Under the pieces are notes generated by a model that saw only the letters and a list, made by a program, of their open reading frames with translations, had not been told where the DNA came from and did no database searches. From positions 43,033,256 through 43,097,255 of the forward strand of contig CM060108.1 in assembly GCA_030522415.1 (NCBI GenBank): a stretch of DNA of 64,000 nt, in the 5' to 3' direction. The translations under genes were made by a program, and so were the position numbers. The DNA is from Channallabes apus. Its lineage: Eukaryota > Chordata > Actinopteri > Siluriformes > Clariidae. Below are positions 21,781-37,649 of the stretch, piece by piece. Position 1 is the stretch's first letter. Every line of letters starts with the position of its first letter.

Positions 21781-24700
21781 TGTGTGTGCACATACATTTG
21801 TGTTTTTATTTAGCTTAAAGGAAGAGCAACGTCAAAAAGAGATGGAAAACCTGTTGAAAATGACCTTGATTTAAAAATCATAGTTTTAGACCAGAATGAC
21901 AACGCTCCTGAGTTTAAGTTACAGATGATTGGTTCTGTTGATGAGCTCAGTGACAAAGGTACTTTTACTTTTTTTTTTTTTACCTTTTTTTATTTATTCA
22001 TTTATTTCAGTTTGTTTATTTTGTGTTTGATGTTGAATTTGTATTTTGGACAGTGAAACACAGTGCACATAGGTGGGGCAGACACGTTTTTGCATCCTAT
22101 AGTGATAAGAGACAACACAGAGCCCCAATGTGAGGGGAAGAGGGAAGCTAAGCATGCAATTCAACAGCAAACTGTGCACCTTGTCTCCCAGTTGGGCATT
22201 TTCTCAGTCTTGCTTAGTTTTGGTAGAGTTTGTCAGATTCATGCCCTGTTTTCCTGAGTCACTGCAAAGTAATGCCCTATTTTGCAAGAGTCATGGACCT
22301 GTTTTGACAAAGGTGTGCTGGTGCCATTGACTAATTTCAAGTCATACCATCATGCTCAAAAGTTATTCCTCCTACTTTTAATTCTAGGTGTGTTTGTGTA
22401 AAATCATAACAAAATATATCTGATCGTAACGGCTTTTAGTATTAGGCAAATACACCCTAAGACAAACCACTACATATAACCTTTTTCACAGTGCCATTAT
22501 TTATTTAACAAAAAGAAAAAGAAGAAATCATATGAGCATTACTAAATCCTCCATGATTCAATAGCTTGTAGAGCCAACTTTAGCAGCAGTAACTTGAAGA
22601 TAATTATTTTCTGTACCAGTCTCTCACATTGTGGAAGAATTTTGGCCCATTCTTCTCTTCATAATTGCTTAATTTCCTTGAGCTTTGTTTAGATGTAGTT
22701 TTGCGAACCTCAGTTGTGCTTCCCTGTTCCTTCTAGGCAGTAGAGTCTTTCTCCTGGCAACTCGTACAAACAATCTCTAATTGTTCTGACTTCTTCTAAT
22801 TGTGCTGATGCTCAGACTGTAGGGTCTGAGATGTGACTGTGGTTTTATGGATTTCTTTAAAGATTGTATGGTCTGAACTTGGGGTGAATGTTGTGGGACG
22901 TCAAATTCTGGGACTGTTTTGAATGCTGTAGTATGCAGATCCGAAAATTGTTTTGAAATAGTGTTACACCCCTTTTACATCCCTGGCACGGTGAAAAATT
23001 TAATTTTTGTTTTTGTCTTAGGTTGTATTTGCCTACTACTAAGACCCACTATGATGAGTTGATTTTTATGTTTTTACACAAAACGTAGAATTAAAATAAA
23101 GAGTAGTAACTTTTGAAAATTAATGTATCACCCTGATCCCAAGTCAGGTTCCACTACAGTAGTTTTTAAGCTTTTACTATCCAAGTTATGTCACATCCCC
23201 ATGCCAAGCTTCCACCTGCCCCATGTCCTTTTTCAAAGCCTCACAATCAGATGAACCAATCAGAGATGGTGGTGTGGTTTCCCTGGGCCACTGGTAGGCA
23301 TATCTGGAACCAAGTCTTAGAGAAGGGAATTGTTTGTTGATACTAATGATCTGTTCTAATAAAGAATTGCCTGCAGTTATAACATTGTCTCATAACACTT
23401 GGCCAAATTGAGAAAGTACTTTAGAATATCTAATTAGCTACACATAGGGTAAAAATCAGCTGTGTCATAAATGACCGTATCTGTGATATCTCAGGAAAAT
23501 AATTTGATGTCTTTGATGACATGATTAATTTTGCATCATTATATTACCCAGTCCACTTTCACTTACTCATTGTCTATACCGCTTTACCCTGTATTCAAGA
23601 TCACTGGGGGGCCTGGAGCCTATCCCAGGAGACTTAGGGCGCAAGGCGGGAACACCACGGTGGTGCTAACCACTACAGCCTTACCCAGTCTGATTTTTCA
23701 CAGTTTTATTTTGTAATTGTAATTATTTGGAATATGGTTCTCAGTATATAGCCCAATCAATAAATTTGATGTCTAATGATCTGATTATCAATCTTTCCTC
23801 TAGACACCCATGTAATTGCAATCACAGCTTTTGATGCGGACGAGCAAGACACACTTTTTTCAAAAATTGCCTACAAAGTGATCCAACAGGAGCCAGCGGG
23901 AGAAACAATGTTCAGAATTGAGCGATCATCCGGTGAAATCAAAGTTATATTGAACACTCTGGACAGAGAGGTGAGTGCCTTAATTACAAAAAGACCATAT
24001 TCACTATAATTATTAAATCAAAAGCAGCCTTACTGAATGTGAAAAATTCCAAAACCTGTCTGAATAGACATGATGTGATAAAATATTTAGTCTGAAAAGT
24101 TTAAAATCCGAGCTTCATAAAATTCGATTTTTCAGAATAATTGACATCCTTGGTAAAGATGGATTTTAAAAAAGGATTACAATAAAATGTGTGTTTAACT
24201 TGAAAATATTGAACTTTACGTTAAACCTATTAATTTAATTTTAACAAAAAGAAACAATATATTATAAGAAATGCAATGTTATTATAATTTTTTTCTATCT
24301 CTGTTATTATATATACCGTTTATTTTTGGAAAGACACAAGACACATACAAACTGATAATCACGGCTACAGACCTGGATGGAGGCTATTCTGATTCCCAAA
24401 ACATTCCAAATACGGGAACAGGGACTGTGACAATCAACATACGTGATGTTAATGACAACATCCCCGTATTAGAGAAGGAATCAGTGAGTGTTTTTTTTCT
24501 TATGTACTTATTTGTTATCCGCAGTGTATAATGACAGTTGTTTATATATCTTCTGTGCACTGAATATACTTATAGTACGGGCACAAGTGTTGCCTAGCTA
24601 TAAATCAAACTTTTATACAAATGTTCTGTATGTAATATACTTTTTGGCTAATCTCTGCTACTACAGTATGTTGTCTGAAGAAGATCAAGACACAAAAAAT

Positions 24701-27700
24701 AAATTTGCTGTTTATATATATTGAGCATTAACCACTTTAGCTTTTACATGTGGCTCTCAACCAGTTTGTGTTTACAGAGAAAAGGAGAGGTTTTATAAGG
24801 CTTGATCTAATCATGAAAGTTTAATCATATGTTGTGAAAAGTACACACAATTTATGCATTTATGCAAGTGGGACATGTTGAATATGCTAAACTTATCTAT
24901 TACATATTCAGTATGTTTGTCAATTCGGATGACATTTAAATTTATGGTCAATAGACGTGCATGTAGTCCGTGTCAAAGAGAAATTGTGTCTTTTATGCAA
25001 TCTCTATGTAAAAGTGGAGAAATAATTTTTTTATTTTGATCCTATTGAGCTTCCTGTCATTATTAAAAATATAGATGGCTGTATCCATGCTTCCTGTCAT
25101 GAAGTCTGTCATTATATCTTGCAGTATGAGGGTAGTGTGGAGGAGAACATCATGAATGTGGAAGCGATAAGGATTAAAGCAGTAGACAAGGATCTGATTA
25201 ATACTTCGAACTGGGAGGCTGTGTTTACTATCATTTCTGGAAATGAAGCCGGTCACTTCAGCATCACCACGGACCCCAAAACTAATGAGGGAATCCTGGT
25301 GGTCAATAAGGTGAGATAGATGACTTACACAGGTGGCACAGACACAGAACATTTTGGAAAGCTCTATTTCACATGACATTTGTGGGTCAATCTGACAGTG
25401 GAGGTCTTTATGTTGGTCTTTATGTTAAAGACCCCCCCCCAACTGTATTTAAAAAGATAATAATAAAATCCCCTTCTCAACTGTGTTTGACTGATGGCAT
25501 TTAGTTAGTAACCTAATAATCCAGTTTAAGTATCAGTCCAAATACGTAATGTGTTTGGAATATGTTTGAAACATAATAACCTTTTGTTTTTGCACAAGTG
25601 TTTTGTCATTTTTATTACATTTTGTGAGCATATAGTTTAATAGTTTAGGTTAGTTGTTTGGCAGTCATGGAACACCATTAACTGTGAGCAAAACAATAAA
25701 AATCTGCTAACCCTATTTGTATTCTTTAGTTTAATGAGCAGATTCCAAATGTTAGCCTTATGATTTAAAAAGACTCACCAGCCACTTTATTAGGTATGCT
25801 TTGCTAGTACTGTATTGGACTCCCTTTTGATCTCAGAACTGTCTTGATTGTTTGTGGCATAGATTCAACAAAGTCCTGGAACCTTACTTTAGATAGATTT
25901 TGATCTATATTGACACGATAGTATCATACAGTTGCTGCAGAGTTGTCGGCTGCACATGCATGCTGTACCACCACATCCCAAAAGCTGCTAATGGATTGAG
26001 AACTGGTGACTGTGGAGGCCATCTAAATACAGTCAGCTTTGTGGCATGGTGTGTTATCCTATGGTCATAAAGGGATGAATATCAATAATACTCAGCAAGA
26101 GTTTGGCATTTAAATCATGGTACTGATGGGCCCAATGTGTGCCAAGAAAATATCCCCCACACCATTGCACCACTACCAGCAGCCTCAACCGTTGATACAA
26201 GGCAGGATGAATCCATGCTTTCATATTGTTATCTTGTGAAAAAAATGTTTTCGTCAGGCTTTTTGGTTTAGAATATAGATGTAAAGCATAATGGAGATCC
26301 AGTCAAATAATTAGCAATGTGTGCAAACATTCTAATGTACGACGGATAATGGCATAATATATCCAAACATATTGTTTATACCTCTGAAAGATATTCATAT
26401 TTCATTTTTTAAAAAGCTTGGAATGCTCACTATAACCTCTCTTACTCACTCATCGTCTATACCACTTTATCCTGTATTTGGGGACGTGGTGGGGCCAGGA
26501 GCCTATACCAGGTGACTTAGGGCATGAGGCGGGGAATACCCTGGACAGGGTGCCAATCCATTGCAGTGCATCATACATTAAATTGTGTACAAAGTGTAAT
26601 ACCCATTAACATAACTCATCCCAGTACTCATACTCCAGTACACCTATACCGAATGGCAACTACGCTAATTCTCCCCATCTGTTCTGTATTTCTCTACCCA
26701 TCCCGAGGCATCGGGAGATTTTGCCAACTTCAGTAGACAAAGGCCGACCCTGCGAGGTTCCTGAGGCATCCAGAGAAGGACCAGCTCCAGCTGGATTCAG
26801 CTTTATGATGGTTGGAGCTACACATGCTGCTCCTGTGCTTCCAGTGATCCAGACCTCATCTGCCCTCTGCACCTACTGACTCGTCCCTATGCTGAACTGG
26901 TCTTCATGTCAATTTAAATAATTTCTGTCATATTGAATTTTCACCTGCACAACACACAAGATGTTATATCATTTCTATCTGTTATCGCCCAAATGAGGAT
27001 GGGTTCCCTGTTGAGTCTGGTTCCTCTCAAGGTTTCTTCCTAATGCCATCTCAGGGAGTTTTTCCTTGCCACCGTCGCCGTCACCCTTGGCTTGCTCATC
27101 AGAGAAATTTCATTCATTCGTCTCATTATTATCTGCACATTTTTCTCACACATCTACACTTCCAATTATTTTCTTTTCTATAATTATTATTATTATTTGT
27201 TTTTATTTATTTATTTTCTATTATAATTTTATTTATTTATTTATTTATTATTTTATATATAATTATTTTATATATATAATTATTATTATTATTATTTTTT
27301 TTTTTTTTGTTAAATTTCTTTAATTTTTGTGAAGCTGCTTTGAGACAATGACCATTGTTAAAAGCGCTATATAAATAAAATTGAATTGAATTGAATTGAA
27401 TTAACATGATGTAAATCAAAGCAATACCTACGTATAGCATTTATATACTTTCTACTCTTACTACATAAACTTTTGTTGTATTTTATTATCTGATTTCATT
27501 ATTATTGTTCTGTTTATTAAAGAAACTGGATTTTGAGGAGTTAAATGAGGTCAATCTGATAGTGGTGGTCAAAAACAAGAGTCCGTATCACAAGTCAGTG
27601 GTGATCGAAAAGCCTATAACATACCCCATCAAAATCAAAGTGGTGAATGTGCCTGAAGCCCCTCACTTCAACCCTGCTGTCAAAGTCGTCTCCATTTCTG

Positions 27701-30700
27701 AAGACCACACCACCATTGATCTGAAGAAGGTCATCGCCACCTACACTGCCACGGACAGTGATACGCTGTTAACCGCCGCTAATGTCAGGTGAGAAAAATA
27801 ATTGATAATTCATAACTCTATAGCTTCTTTCTATCTAACCGTTGCTACCATAAGCATTAATAAGATATTAAACATAATATCCTATAATGAGCTTCATTAG
27901 AACTTAAGCAGGTAGTGGAATTTATCAATGAAAATGTGAAGAATTTATTTCCTTGCAGGAACATGGTCTGGACAATAATAGTCATCATCTTGTTCTTCTT
28001 CTTCTTTCTTTTCTTTGACATGTTAAAGTCACCTCCAGATTTCGATAGAAAAATCAAGACTGTCAAAATTTCCAAGACCTCCCTTTCTCTTGATTAAAGC
28101 TTCAATTGGTTGCTTAGCAATAGATCTGCCACTGAGGTGGAATATCTCTGTATATTAGTTATGCATGAACTGTTACAAACTCAGCTCACACACTATGTTC
28201 AGAGTCTGCTTTCATCTGTTGACATTTCCTTTCCCATGCTGTCTTGCTCCTCACCATGCGGTCATGTTTTCCCATGCTGTCACGTCTCCAACCTGCCTGC
28301 ACACTGGTTTCTCATCCAGCACTGATTTCTTCCAGCTTATAAGGAAGCGCAGCATGCTAGCTCCCTAGATTATTGTATGTTTCTTCACCTCAATATTCTC
28401 ACATTTCGTTTCATAGTTTTTACGTTGATTTGTTTTCTCGTTTCCCCACTTCTCGTCTCACAATTTGGATTTGTCGCTTCGCTCTGATTTGATGGCTTTG
28501 AAACGCTCACTCTTGTTTCCTCAATTGCGGCACTTTTTTATGTTTTTGCTCGACGCCCTCGCTGACGGATCTGAAGTCATCCTTCCGCTCTGTCGACCAT
28601 GCCCCCGCTCAGAGATTTCTGCTGATCATAACTCTGATGGATCTCACAGCTTCGGACTCAACGCCTCGCAACCACACCTCCAGCTCTGCACCTCGATCCA
28701 TCTCTTGCCCCTTCGTCGCCCTTCTGACAGAATAATCTGGCCAATGCAATGGATTCAGCAGGACAGGATGAGGCTGGCCCTGAAGAGCCAGGGCGTCTCT
28801 TTGGGAAGCAGCAGCAAGACCTCCTCACCACTAGGCAGACCCTCACCAACATCACTACTCAGATGCAACAACTCCAATTCAAGCAACTGGCAACAGAGGT
28901 CCTCACAGGACAACAAACTGTATCCTTGTTCATTCTACTCCCGTCATCTGTCCCCAGCTGAGAGGAACTACAATGTAGGCGAGTGAGAATTACTGGCCAT
29001 CAACCTCTGGAGGAATGGAGGCACTGGCTGTAGGAAAATGAGATCCCTTTTTTCCATATCACAGATATGACATGATAGACCAATCACAGAAACCTTGAAT
29101 ATCTACATACTGCCAAGAGGCTCAATGTCCACAGGCTCGGTGGGCATTATTTTTCTCAGGATTAAATTTCGTCCTGTCCTACTGGCCAGGCTCTAAAAAC
29201 ACCAAGCCCAATGCCCTCTCACGTCAGTTCTCCTTCACCCATGACTCCCTGCTTTGTAACACTATCCTGCCTTCTCAATGTTTAATAGCAGCTGTGGAAC
29301 TAGACATCGTGGTTAAAGTCAAGCAGGTGTTGACTCAGGATTCCGGCCTGAGCAATGCCCCCCCGAATAGTCTCTTTGTCCCCTTTTGCCTACGCTTACA
29401 GGTCTTGGAATGTTGCTCTCTCCAACTCAATGTTACTCCAAACCTCCTCTTTGTCCCCCTTTGCCTACGCTTACAGGTCTTGGAATGGGGTCATGGATCC
29501 AATTTGGCCTGTCCTCCAGGCACCGCCCGTAACCACTTCATCATTCAACAGAGTTTCTGGTGGCCCACATTGATGGACGACATTTCCTGCTTTGTGGCAG
29601 CCTGCAATATCTGCATCCGCTGTAAACACGACAACTGGCCCCCGGCTGGCGTCCTCAGACACTTACCCATGCCTCACCATCCCTGGTCTCATATCTCACT
29701 GGACTATTAAAGGGCCTGCCCCCATCTGATGAGAACACTTGTATTATGACCATTGTTAACCATTTTTTTCCAAGTCTGTCCACATAGTTCTGCTTCCCAA
29801 GCTCCCCTCCTCCAAGGAGACAGCAGAGCAACTGATCCTCCATGTTTTTCATCTTCATGGACTCCCCACTGATATTGTCTCAGATCATGCCCCATAGTTC
29901 ATCTCATGCTTTTGGAAGGCCTTTTGCAAGCTTGTCGGGGCCATTCCTAGTCTGTCTTCTGGTTTTCATCCCCAATCCAATGGCCAAACAGAACAAAAGA
30001 ACCAGTCTCTGGAAGTTGCAATCTGGTGCATGACCACTCATGACGCTACCATCTGGAGCAAGTTCCTCCCATGGGTCGAGTACGCACACAACTCCCTGCC
30101 ATCCGCTTCCACAGGGTTCTCTCCATTCCAGTGCTGTCTGAGCTAAAAGCTACCGCTGTTTCCAACTCAAGAGGAGGAGGTAATGTTCCCCTCAGCCCAA
30201 TATTTCCTTCGCCGCTGCAAATGGACATGGCTACAAGCAAGAAGATCCCTGCTCCAAGCCTCCAAGTCGTTCAAGAGACAGGCAGACCATCACCGCACCA
30301 AGGCCCCCAGGTACCGTGCAGGGGAGAGAGTCATTCTTGCTACCAGGGACATTGCTTTAAGAACGCTCTATTGAAAACTCTCACCCTGCTTTATTGGTTC
30401 CTTCACTGTATCCAAGGTAATCAACCCGTGCGCCATTTGACTGTTGCTCCCATCCTCTATGCATTGAGTCAACTCCATCTTCCATGTTTCACAGCTACGA
30501 TGCATTGTTAACTGCCTATTAATTTGAACTCTCACTCTTGTTTCCTCGATTACGGCTCTGCTTCACGTTTTTGTTTGATGCTGTCGCTGACAGATCTCAC
30601 AGCTTTAAAGTCACGCTTCCGCTCTGTCGATCACGCTCCCACTCAGAGATTCCTGAGAGAGATTCCTCACAACTTTGACGGATCTCACAGCTTCAGGCTC

Positions 30701-33700
30701 AATGCCTCGCAACCACACCTGCAACTCTGCGCCTGGATCCATCTCTCCACCCCTTCGTTGCCCTTCTTACATGAACAATAATAGTTCACATAATGTATTT
30801 ATTACATTTCAGAAAGTCCTGTGTGCCAGTCAGGATCACACTGAATTCGGCACCTATCCATTAGATTGAATGCCAGTCCATCGCAATATACTATGCACAC
30901 ATGCATGCAGGTAGACTTCAAATACACCTACCTGAATGGTACATGATGGGTTTGCTTTCCTTTTACAACAGTGGCTGGGGAGAATAATAGAATGCATTAA
31001 TATTTTAAAAGATGAAAGAAGAGATTCAGAAAATGTTTTATAGTGGTTTACAATTTCAAATGCTCACTCATATACTTTACAAAAATGGACAGGGCCAACT
31101 GCTGATTTCTGAGATGAACTAATGATTTTTAAAGGTAGATTACCATATCTTATTTTCCCATAGACCGATTGTGACTAAACAAAGCCTACATGTTACATCA
31201 AGCTCGGCCAAATGCCATTTTAAAATTAAAACCCATTAAAATTCATTGAGTTTTCACATACACAGACAAAAATCGCTAAAATCTTGATGTGTTCTATTAC
31301 TCATCTTATGTCCCCCCAAAACAATTTTCACAAATATCTTAAATGTACAGACACACCAACTTTACAAGTTTATTATATGTATAGATTTACAAAATACAGT
31401 AGCTTTTGGCATGAAATTTCTCTTATTTGCTTTGTATAATGTTAAATCAAATTGAACTTTGTTTATTCTAAACTGTGATAATTCTTGCAGGAACCTCACA
31501 CCCTCCTGACAGCAGAAGTTGTGACATGTCTAAAAATATCCATATAATATGGTGGCCATGTAAAAAAAATTAGCACATAATTTAACACTAATTAAAGTGT
31601 AACTGTTATAGGAGGATATATAAGAGATTAATTGAAAGTTTTAGGAATTTTATTATTTTTCTATACCACAAGATTTTATTTTTCATATTGTAATTACCTT
31701 TAGGCTTGTATGGATAGAAATTGTATCTTTGGTTAAAGTTACAGCTAAGGGTTGAAACTGATGTCTAAAAATGCTAGTATTATTCAATTGTTGTAGGTAT
31801 GTGAAAGGAGAGGACGTTGACAACTGGTTGAGCATTAACGAGCAAACTGGCGAGATCACACTCAAAAAATACCCAGATCGAGAGTCTAAGTTTCTGACTG
31901 ATGGAACATACTACACCAAAGTCTTATGCATCACCAATGGTAAGTCAGCCAAAGATGGTCTTAAATCTGTTGTTTACATCTGGCCTCATCCTGGTTTTAT
32001 GACAAGTGGTTCAAGTCAAAGCAGGACTTGATTGTGCAGAACACAGTAATGAAAGTAAAAACTCCATCATTTTTCTGTTTTATTCTCTGCTATGCTAATG
32101 CACTTATCCCAGCATTTCAGTAGTGCATGGATACAATCAAGGTAGAAGGTTTCTTGGTACACCAGAGTCATGATCAGACTGCCTGTTTCATGTATAAAAT
32201 GTTGGCCTGCCAGGAACTCCTTTTATGGGCCAAAGATGTGGAAGTGGTGTTGTTGAATGTACAGAATGTACAGTTCCAACAGACAGATACATCTCTTCCA
32301 ATTTTCAAGGATCAGACATTCTACTCCCTGACTGTTCATGAGAATGACTGCAGTAGGCTTTGACACACCTCATCTAAAAATGTTTGCACCATTCAGATGT
32401 TTTACCGCAGCTACTGTAAGAGTTTATCACCATAATGTGTTTGAAGTCTTCTGTAAATGGTTTTATCAGTTGTTAAATTTTTTTCACAATTCACAGTGTG
32501 ACTCATATAAACTAAAATTCCCCATTTGAAGACACACTTTCCTGGGTCACATGATATGTTCATATATCATTTGTCCCACCTCTTGGTTTGGTGGAACAAT
32601 CCAGAGATGAATGCTTAAAAATAAATAAATGAATGATGAAATAAATAAATAAAATAAAATTCTGACTCCTAATGTGTAAAATTTCCCATGGGGAAGGGGA
32701 ATATTGTGTTGATTCCTATGTAGAGTGAGTGCAATATTAAAACCTTTAATACCTAAAGTATTAATACCTAAATACTTTAATACCTAAAGTATTCTCAGAG
32801 TAATAGATTTAGTTACATTTTTAAATCTTAGACATGTCATCTCGTAATAACAGAATGTCCTAAATATTATAATATCTCAAATCTTTCCATAGAAATTTCA
32901 CCCAAAACTGCAACAGGAACTCTTGCAATACAAGTTAGTGATTCCAACGACCACTGTCCGCTTTTGACTCACTCAGTGGAAACGATTTGTGATGACAACA
33001 GTGTAGTGTACGTCACAGCCACAGATGGAGATAAATACCCCAATGCAGAACCTTTTGAATTCAGAGTGGTTACCAAGGACACAAAACAGACCTGGAGTGT
33101 TGAACGCCTCAATGGTTAGTAAGTCTTTTATTCAAATTAACATAAATGCTGTAATCCTTTCATAATGTAAATGCTAAATGTAAAACTTCATACTTGTTTC
33201 TCCTTCATATATATATCTCATGACTGATAGATCTCTGAATTCCTTTTCCAGAAACAACCGTCATTTTACGCAGCAAGGAGGACCTATGGCCGGGACAGTA
33301 CACAGTGGAGCTGGAGGTGCTAGACCAGCAAGGAAAGTCCTGTGAGGGTCAAAAGCTTCAGGTCACTGTGTGCAGGTGCACCGAAGCACGCGTGTGTAAA
33401 TCCCAAAGACGAAGCAGCACCGGCACTGTGCTCGGACTAAGTGGAGCCCTGGCAATATTGCTAGGAATCCTGATTCTCTTGTGTGAGTACCATCACCTCA
33501 ACCCTTTTTCTTTGTTTTTTATGTCCTCAAAGCATAAGTGTGCTTTTTACTCTGCAGTTCATATGTAATGATTTTGTTGTTTTTTTCTCAGCTTTGTTAT
33601 ATAATTCAATCTTGCTATCTTTGCCTGTGCATTCCTGAATACTGTATGTTAGGGAGGAGCACAATACTGTTTGCATAGTCAAGTTCTTTTAATATACATT

Positions 33701-36700
33701 TTAAAAGTGAGGGTTAAGGGCCTTGCTCAAGGGCCCAACAGTGGCAACTTAGTGGTTGTGGGGTTTGAACTGCGGATCTTCCGAACAATAGTCCAATGCC
33801 TTAGCCACTGAGCTACCCCTGGCTAATATGGTAGTGAATCTTAGTATCAGATTATCAGATCAGTATCAGTTTCCCCTATTCCTGTTAAGTTTTTTCAAGC
33901 TTCTCTCATGCTGCTTCATACATATACAGTACCGGATGATGTTCACAAACAATTCTTGTCTATTGCCTTAATAGAAAGGGATTTCTTATAGACAACTAGT
34001 GGAGTTCAGGTATAGTTGTCACTAGGCATTTCAGGTATGGTTGATTCCCACTCTTCAGTTTCTTGATACTGTTTTCCACGTGTCTGCTGCAGTAGATGTT
34101 GCTCCACATCCCACAAACATCATTGCAGCTGCACATTTTAATCATCCTTCTCTACAACCCCTGCCTCATTATTCAGGACATACAGTAAAACCTGTAGAAA
34201 TAGGTACTGATGAATTTATCTCTAACTGAGTTCCACTTTAGCATGTTGTCCAGTCCTAGTCCTACATCTCTGCATGGTTCTCTGGCATGTCTCGAGTCTC
34301 TACAAACAACATTTATCTGATCTTCACAGTGTTTATGGTCTTTCACACCTGGTACTGTACATTGTCCGGCCCAATACGGCATCCTCGTTGCAAAGGTTTT
34401 CTGGTGTACTCATCAATGCTTTTGTCAACAATTTCTTGTCTCTCATTTCCATAGACTTTCCCGGGGTACCTTTATCTCCCAATGCAGGTATTCATCATGT
34501 GAGATTATTAAAGGGGACTCCATTATGCTCAATTTCTTACAGAAAGAGGTGACTGGCCTCTTGTCCAACCTGGGAGGACAGCATCAATTTGATAATTGAT
34601 TTACCTTCTGCTACCCATATACTGTATTCTAGGAATCAAGGGTGCTGAATGCCTGCCATGTTACAGCTACTTTTTGTGATGTGGGTCGCTGTGTGAAGAT
34701 GTTGCATGTGACTTACTGGGAGGATATATTTGACTTGGTAGACATTCTCAGCATTCGTCGCACACCTAGGAGCTCCAGTGCTCCACACTGCGAACTACAG
34801 CAGCATTCAAATTTCAAATTTTATTTGTCACATACACAGTCATACACAGTACGGTATGCAGTGAAATGCTTATACGACCGCCAGTGACCTTAAAAAGAGA
34901 ATTAAAGCTTATAATAAGATATAAATATGAATAAAAGAAATACGATACAAAATTTTTATTTAACTAGGTTAAAAATAGAAATAAAAATAAAAATATGCTG
35001 TACAATAGAAAATTTAAGAAATTTTGAAATTTGTTGAAAGAAAGATTGTGTGCAAATATGCATAAAAAAGGGTCTTGTTAAGGTGCATTATTAAAGTGTC
35101 TTTGTGCAATGGTCCAGAATGTAAACGTAAACATGTAAGTGTAGATGTGAGTGTAGATGTGCGTGAATGTGTCCATGGATGTTAAAAGATTGTATTAGTT
35201 CTGCATGGTGGTGGTGTGGCCTGCGGGAAGAAGCTCCTCCTCAGTCTATCTGTGTTGGCCTTCATGGAGCGGAATCACTTCCCAGACCTCAACAGAGTGA
35301 ACAGTCCATTGTTGGGATGGCTGAGGTCCTTCACGATCTTCCTGGCGTTGGTCCAGCACCGCTTGGTTTAGATTGAGTGCAGGTCAGGGAGCTCGGTGCT
35401 GATGATGCGCTCAGCTGATCGCACCACCAGCATTCTGACCCCTTTGCATCTTTAACCTTGTTTTTAAAAAAGTAGAATATGCAAACATACACTACCGTTC
35501 AAAAGTTTTAGATCACTTTCTAACTCCATGATCGTTCCTGATTTTTATTTCTTTCTACATTGTAAAGGAATGCTAAAGGCGTCCAAAAAATGCATTAATC
35601 TCCTTTGAACAGTTGATATTGAGATGTTTCTGCTACTTCTGCTCTGTAAAGACTTCATAACGCCTCTAATCTGAGCTGCTGTTAATTGGTGATTTTTCAG
35701 GCTGATAACTCTAAATGAACTTCTGGTCTGCAGCAGAGGTAGGTTTTGGTCTCGTCCTCCTGGGACGGCCTTCATGAGAGACAGTTTCATTATGGTGCTG
35801 GACGGATTTTGCAAATGTACTTGACAATACTGTTCTTGCAGGAACTATTACAGAAAGGCCGACCTCTGTGTCTTAAAATAACAACTAACTGTAGTTTTTC
35901 TTGTTGTTACGTAATTACCTAATCCCATATGTGTTATTTTATAGTTTTGAAATCGCCAGTATTGTTGTAGAATGTAGAAAATAAATCACTAAACAAAAAC
36001 AAAGAAATTTGCAAGTGTTCTAAAACTTTTGAACGGTAGTGTATATGAAAGTTCTATTTGGAGACATGCCTACTGCACCTGTATGTGGATGTACGTTATT
36101 CTCACGAGTTTAAATATCATTCGGCGCTTGATCCGTGCTCACCAGATGTTACGAACGCCAGTCCTTTCTCGATCTTAACGCCCGTGTGAACAAGTCCTTA
36201 GTCAAACCGGACATAAAACTGATTTACATCTACAGAAGACTTAAAGGACAGTATGGTAATAAGATTCCATACTGTCCTTTAAGTCACAGGAAAATATTTA
36301 AATGACGCAAACATTTTTAAGGAATAAGACCATGAATGATGATTCTGGCCGAGGTGGCTCGGAACCCACTGCGTCCTTGTGAATTGTCCTTGTGAACATT
36401 CAGTGAGTGGAACATCTGATCCTTGAAAATTTGATGGGTAGCTTGTCACCAACCTGCGGAAGAAATGCATTGACACAATTAGAGTGCACTGTTCAAGAGA
36501 TGTTAAGCATTTAAAAATGATAAAAGTTCAATTCATGTATGAAAAGTATTGGTGAACATTGGTGATACATTCATGATCACAGCATTTTAATGTATTGACT
36601 GTACAGATTTTCAAATGCACTGTATTAGCTATCAAAATATGACAGAAAGTCACTGCATACTGTTTACTTTATACAACTTGGGCTATGGAAAATATTTTGC

Positions 36701-37590
36701 AGTGATTCCGGTGCTTTTGCTGTTATGTGAGTTTGGAGGACCTGAAGCTCTGGGTACATTCAAGGTCTTTCCCTTTGAAGAAAACCAGCAACTCATCACC
36801 TACTGCATTGAAGGCAAACCAGAGGTAGTGTGTGTTCTGCTTCACTCTAGTTTTGTAGGCTTTCAAAGTGGACCAGGGGGGTGTTCTTCGTACGTCGCTT
36901 GAAACATCCGGGATGAACTGACACATCTAAGATGAGATCATCGTGCTAATTAAGACCTGGCTAAGTCGGTTCTTCCAGCACACCTGTTGTTGATGATTAG
37001 TTTGGCCGGATTGAGTTGTCTAGGATTATTGCGCGTTCGTGCGTTGGTTTAAAAGGCGATATGCATCGACAGTAGAAACACTGATCACAAGTCCTTTGAT
37101 TGGTTGACGAAATGACAAAAGAACAAGCTCAATTTTTTTTTGTAACACCTGTTATGCGCTGAAATGCTTCCCTGCCATGGATTCCCCCTCCTCACACACA
37201 CACATACACACACACATAATCGCTATCAAATATTATATTAGAACATAATATGCACATATGTTTTACAAATTAAATGAGACAATAAAATAAAATAAGAAAT
37301 ATGAAAATAAATATGTTGTATATGGAAAAATAGAAATATGAATATTTTTTTCAAAAACATGTATACTTTTATATTGTTTACTTTATAATAAAATTAGTTT
37401 TGTCCAATTTTTCATTATAAAAAAATTATATATTTGCATATTTATAACGAACCCCTGAAAAATAAATGTGTTACAAAATAAACATTTTACAAGAATTTGA
37501 ATTAATGGTCTTGAGGGCTGTCTCGTGCCTAGAGTTTATTATAATAATAGAAAATCTATGAATTTATGTTCTAATATAATATTTGATATC

Positions 37591-37649
<59 letters not shown>

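Larger units (their letters stand above)
28190..30785 (+). mobile_element. Ancient Ty3/gypsy retrotransposon relic
   Basis: Scattered pol pieces on the + strand: RNase H ([20 protein letters not shown] at ~28920-28985), tether ([10 protein letters not shown]), integrase zinc region ([22 protein letters not shown]) and core (NGQTE-like at 29980). Stops and shifts abound. Two diverged terminal repeats (28509-28725 and 30532-30768) share ACTCTTGTTTCCTC, CCGCTCTGTCGA and GGATCTCACAGCTTC. Confidence 0.8.
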
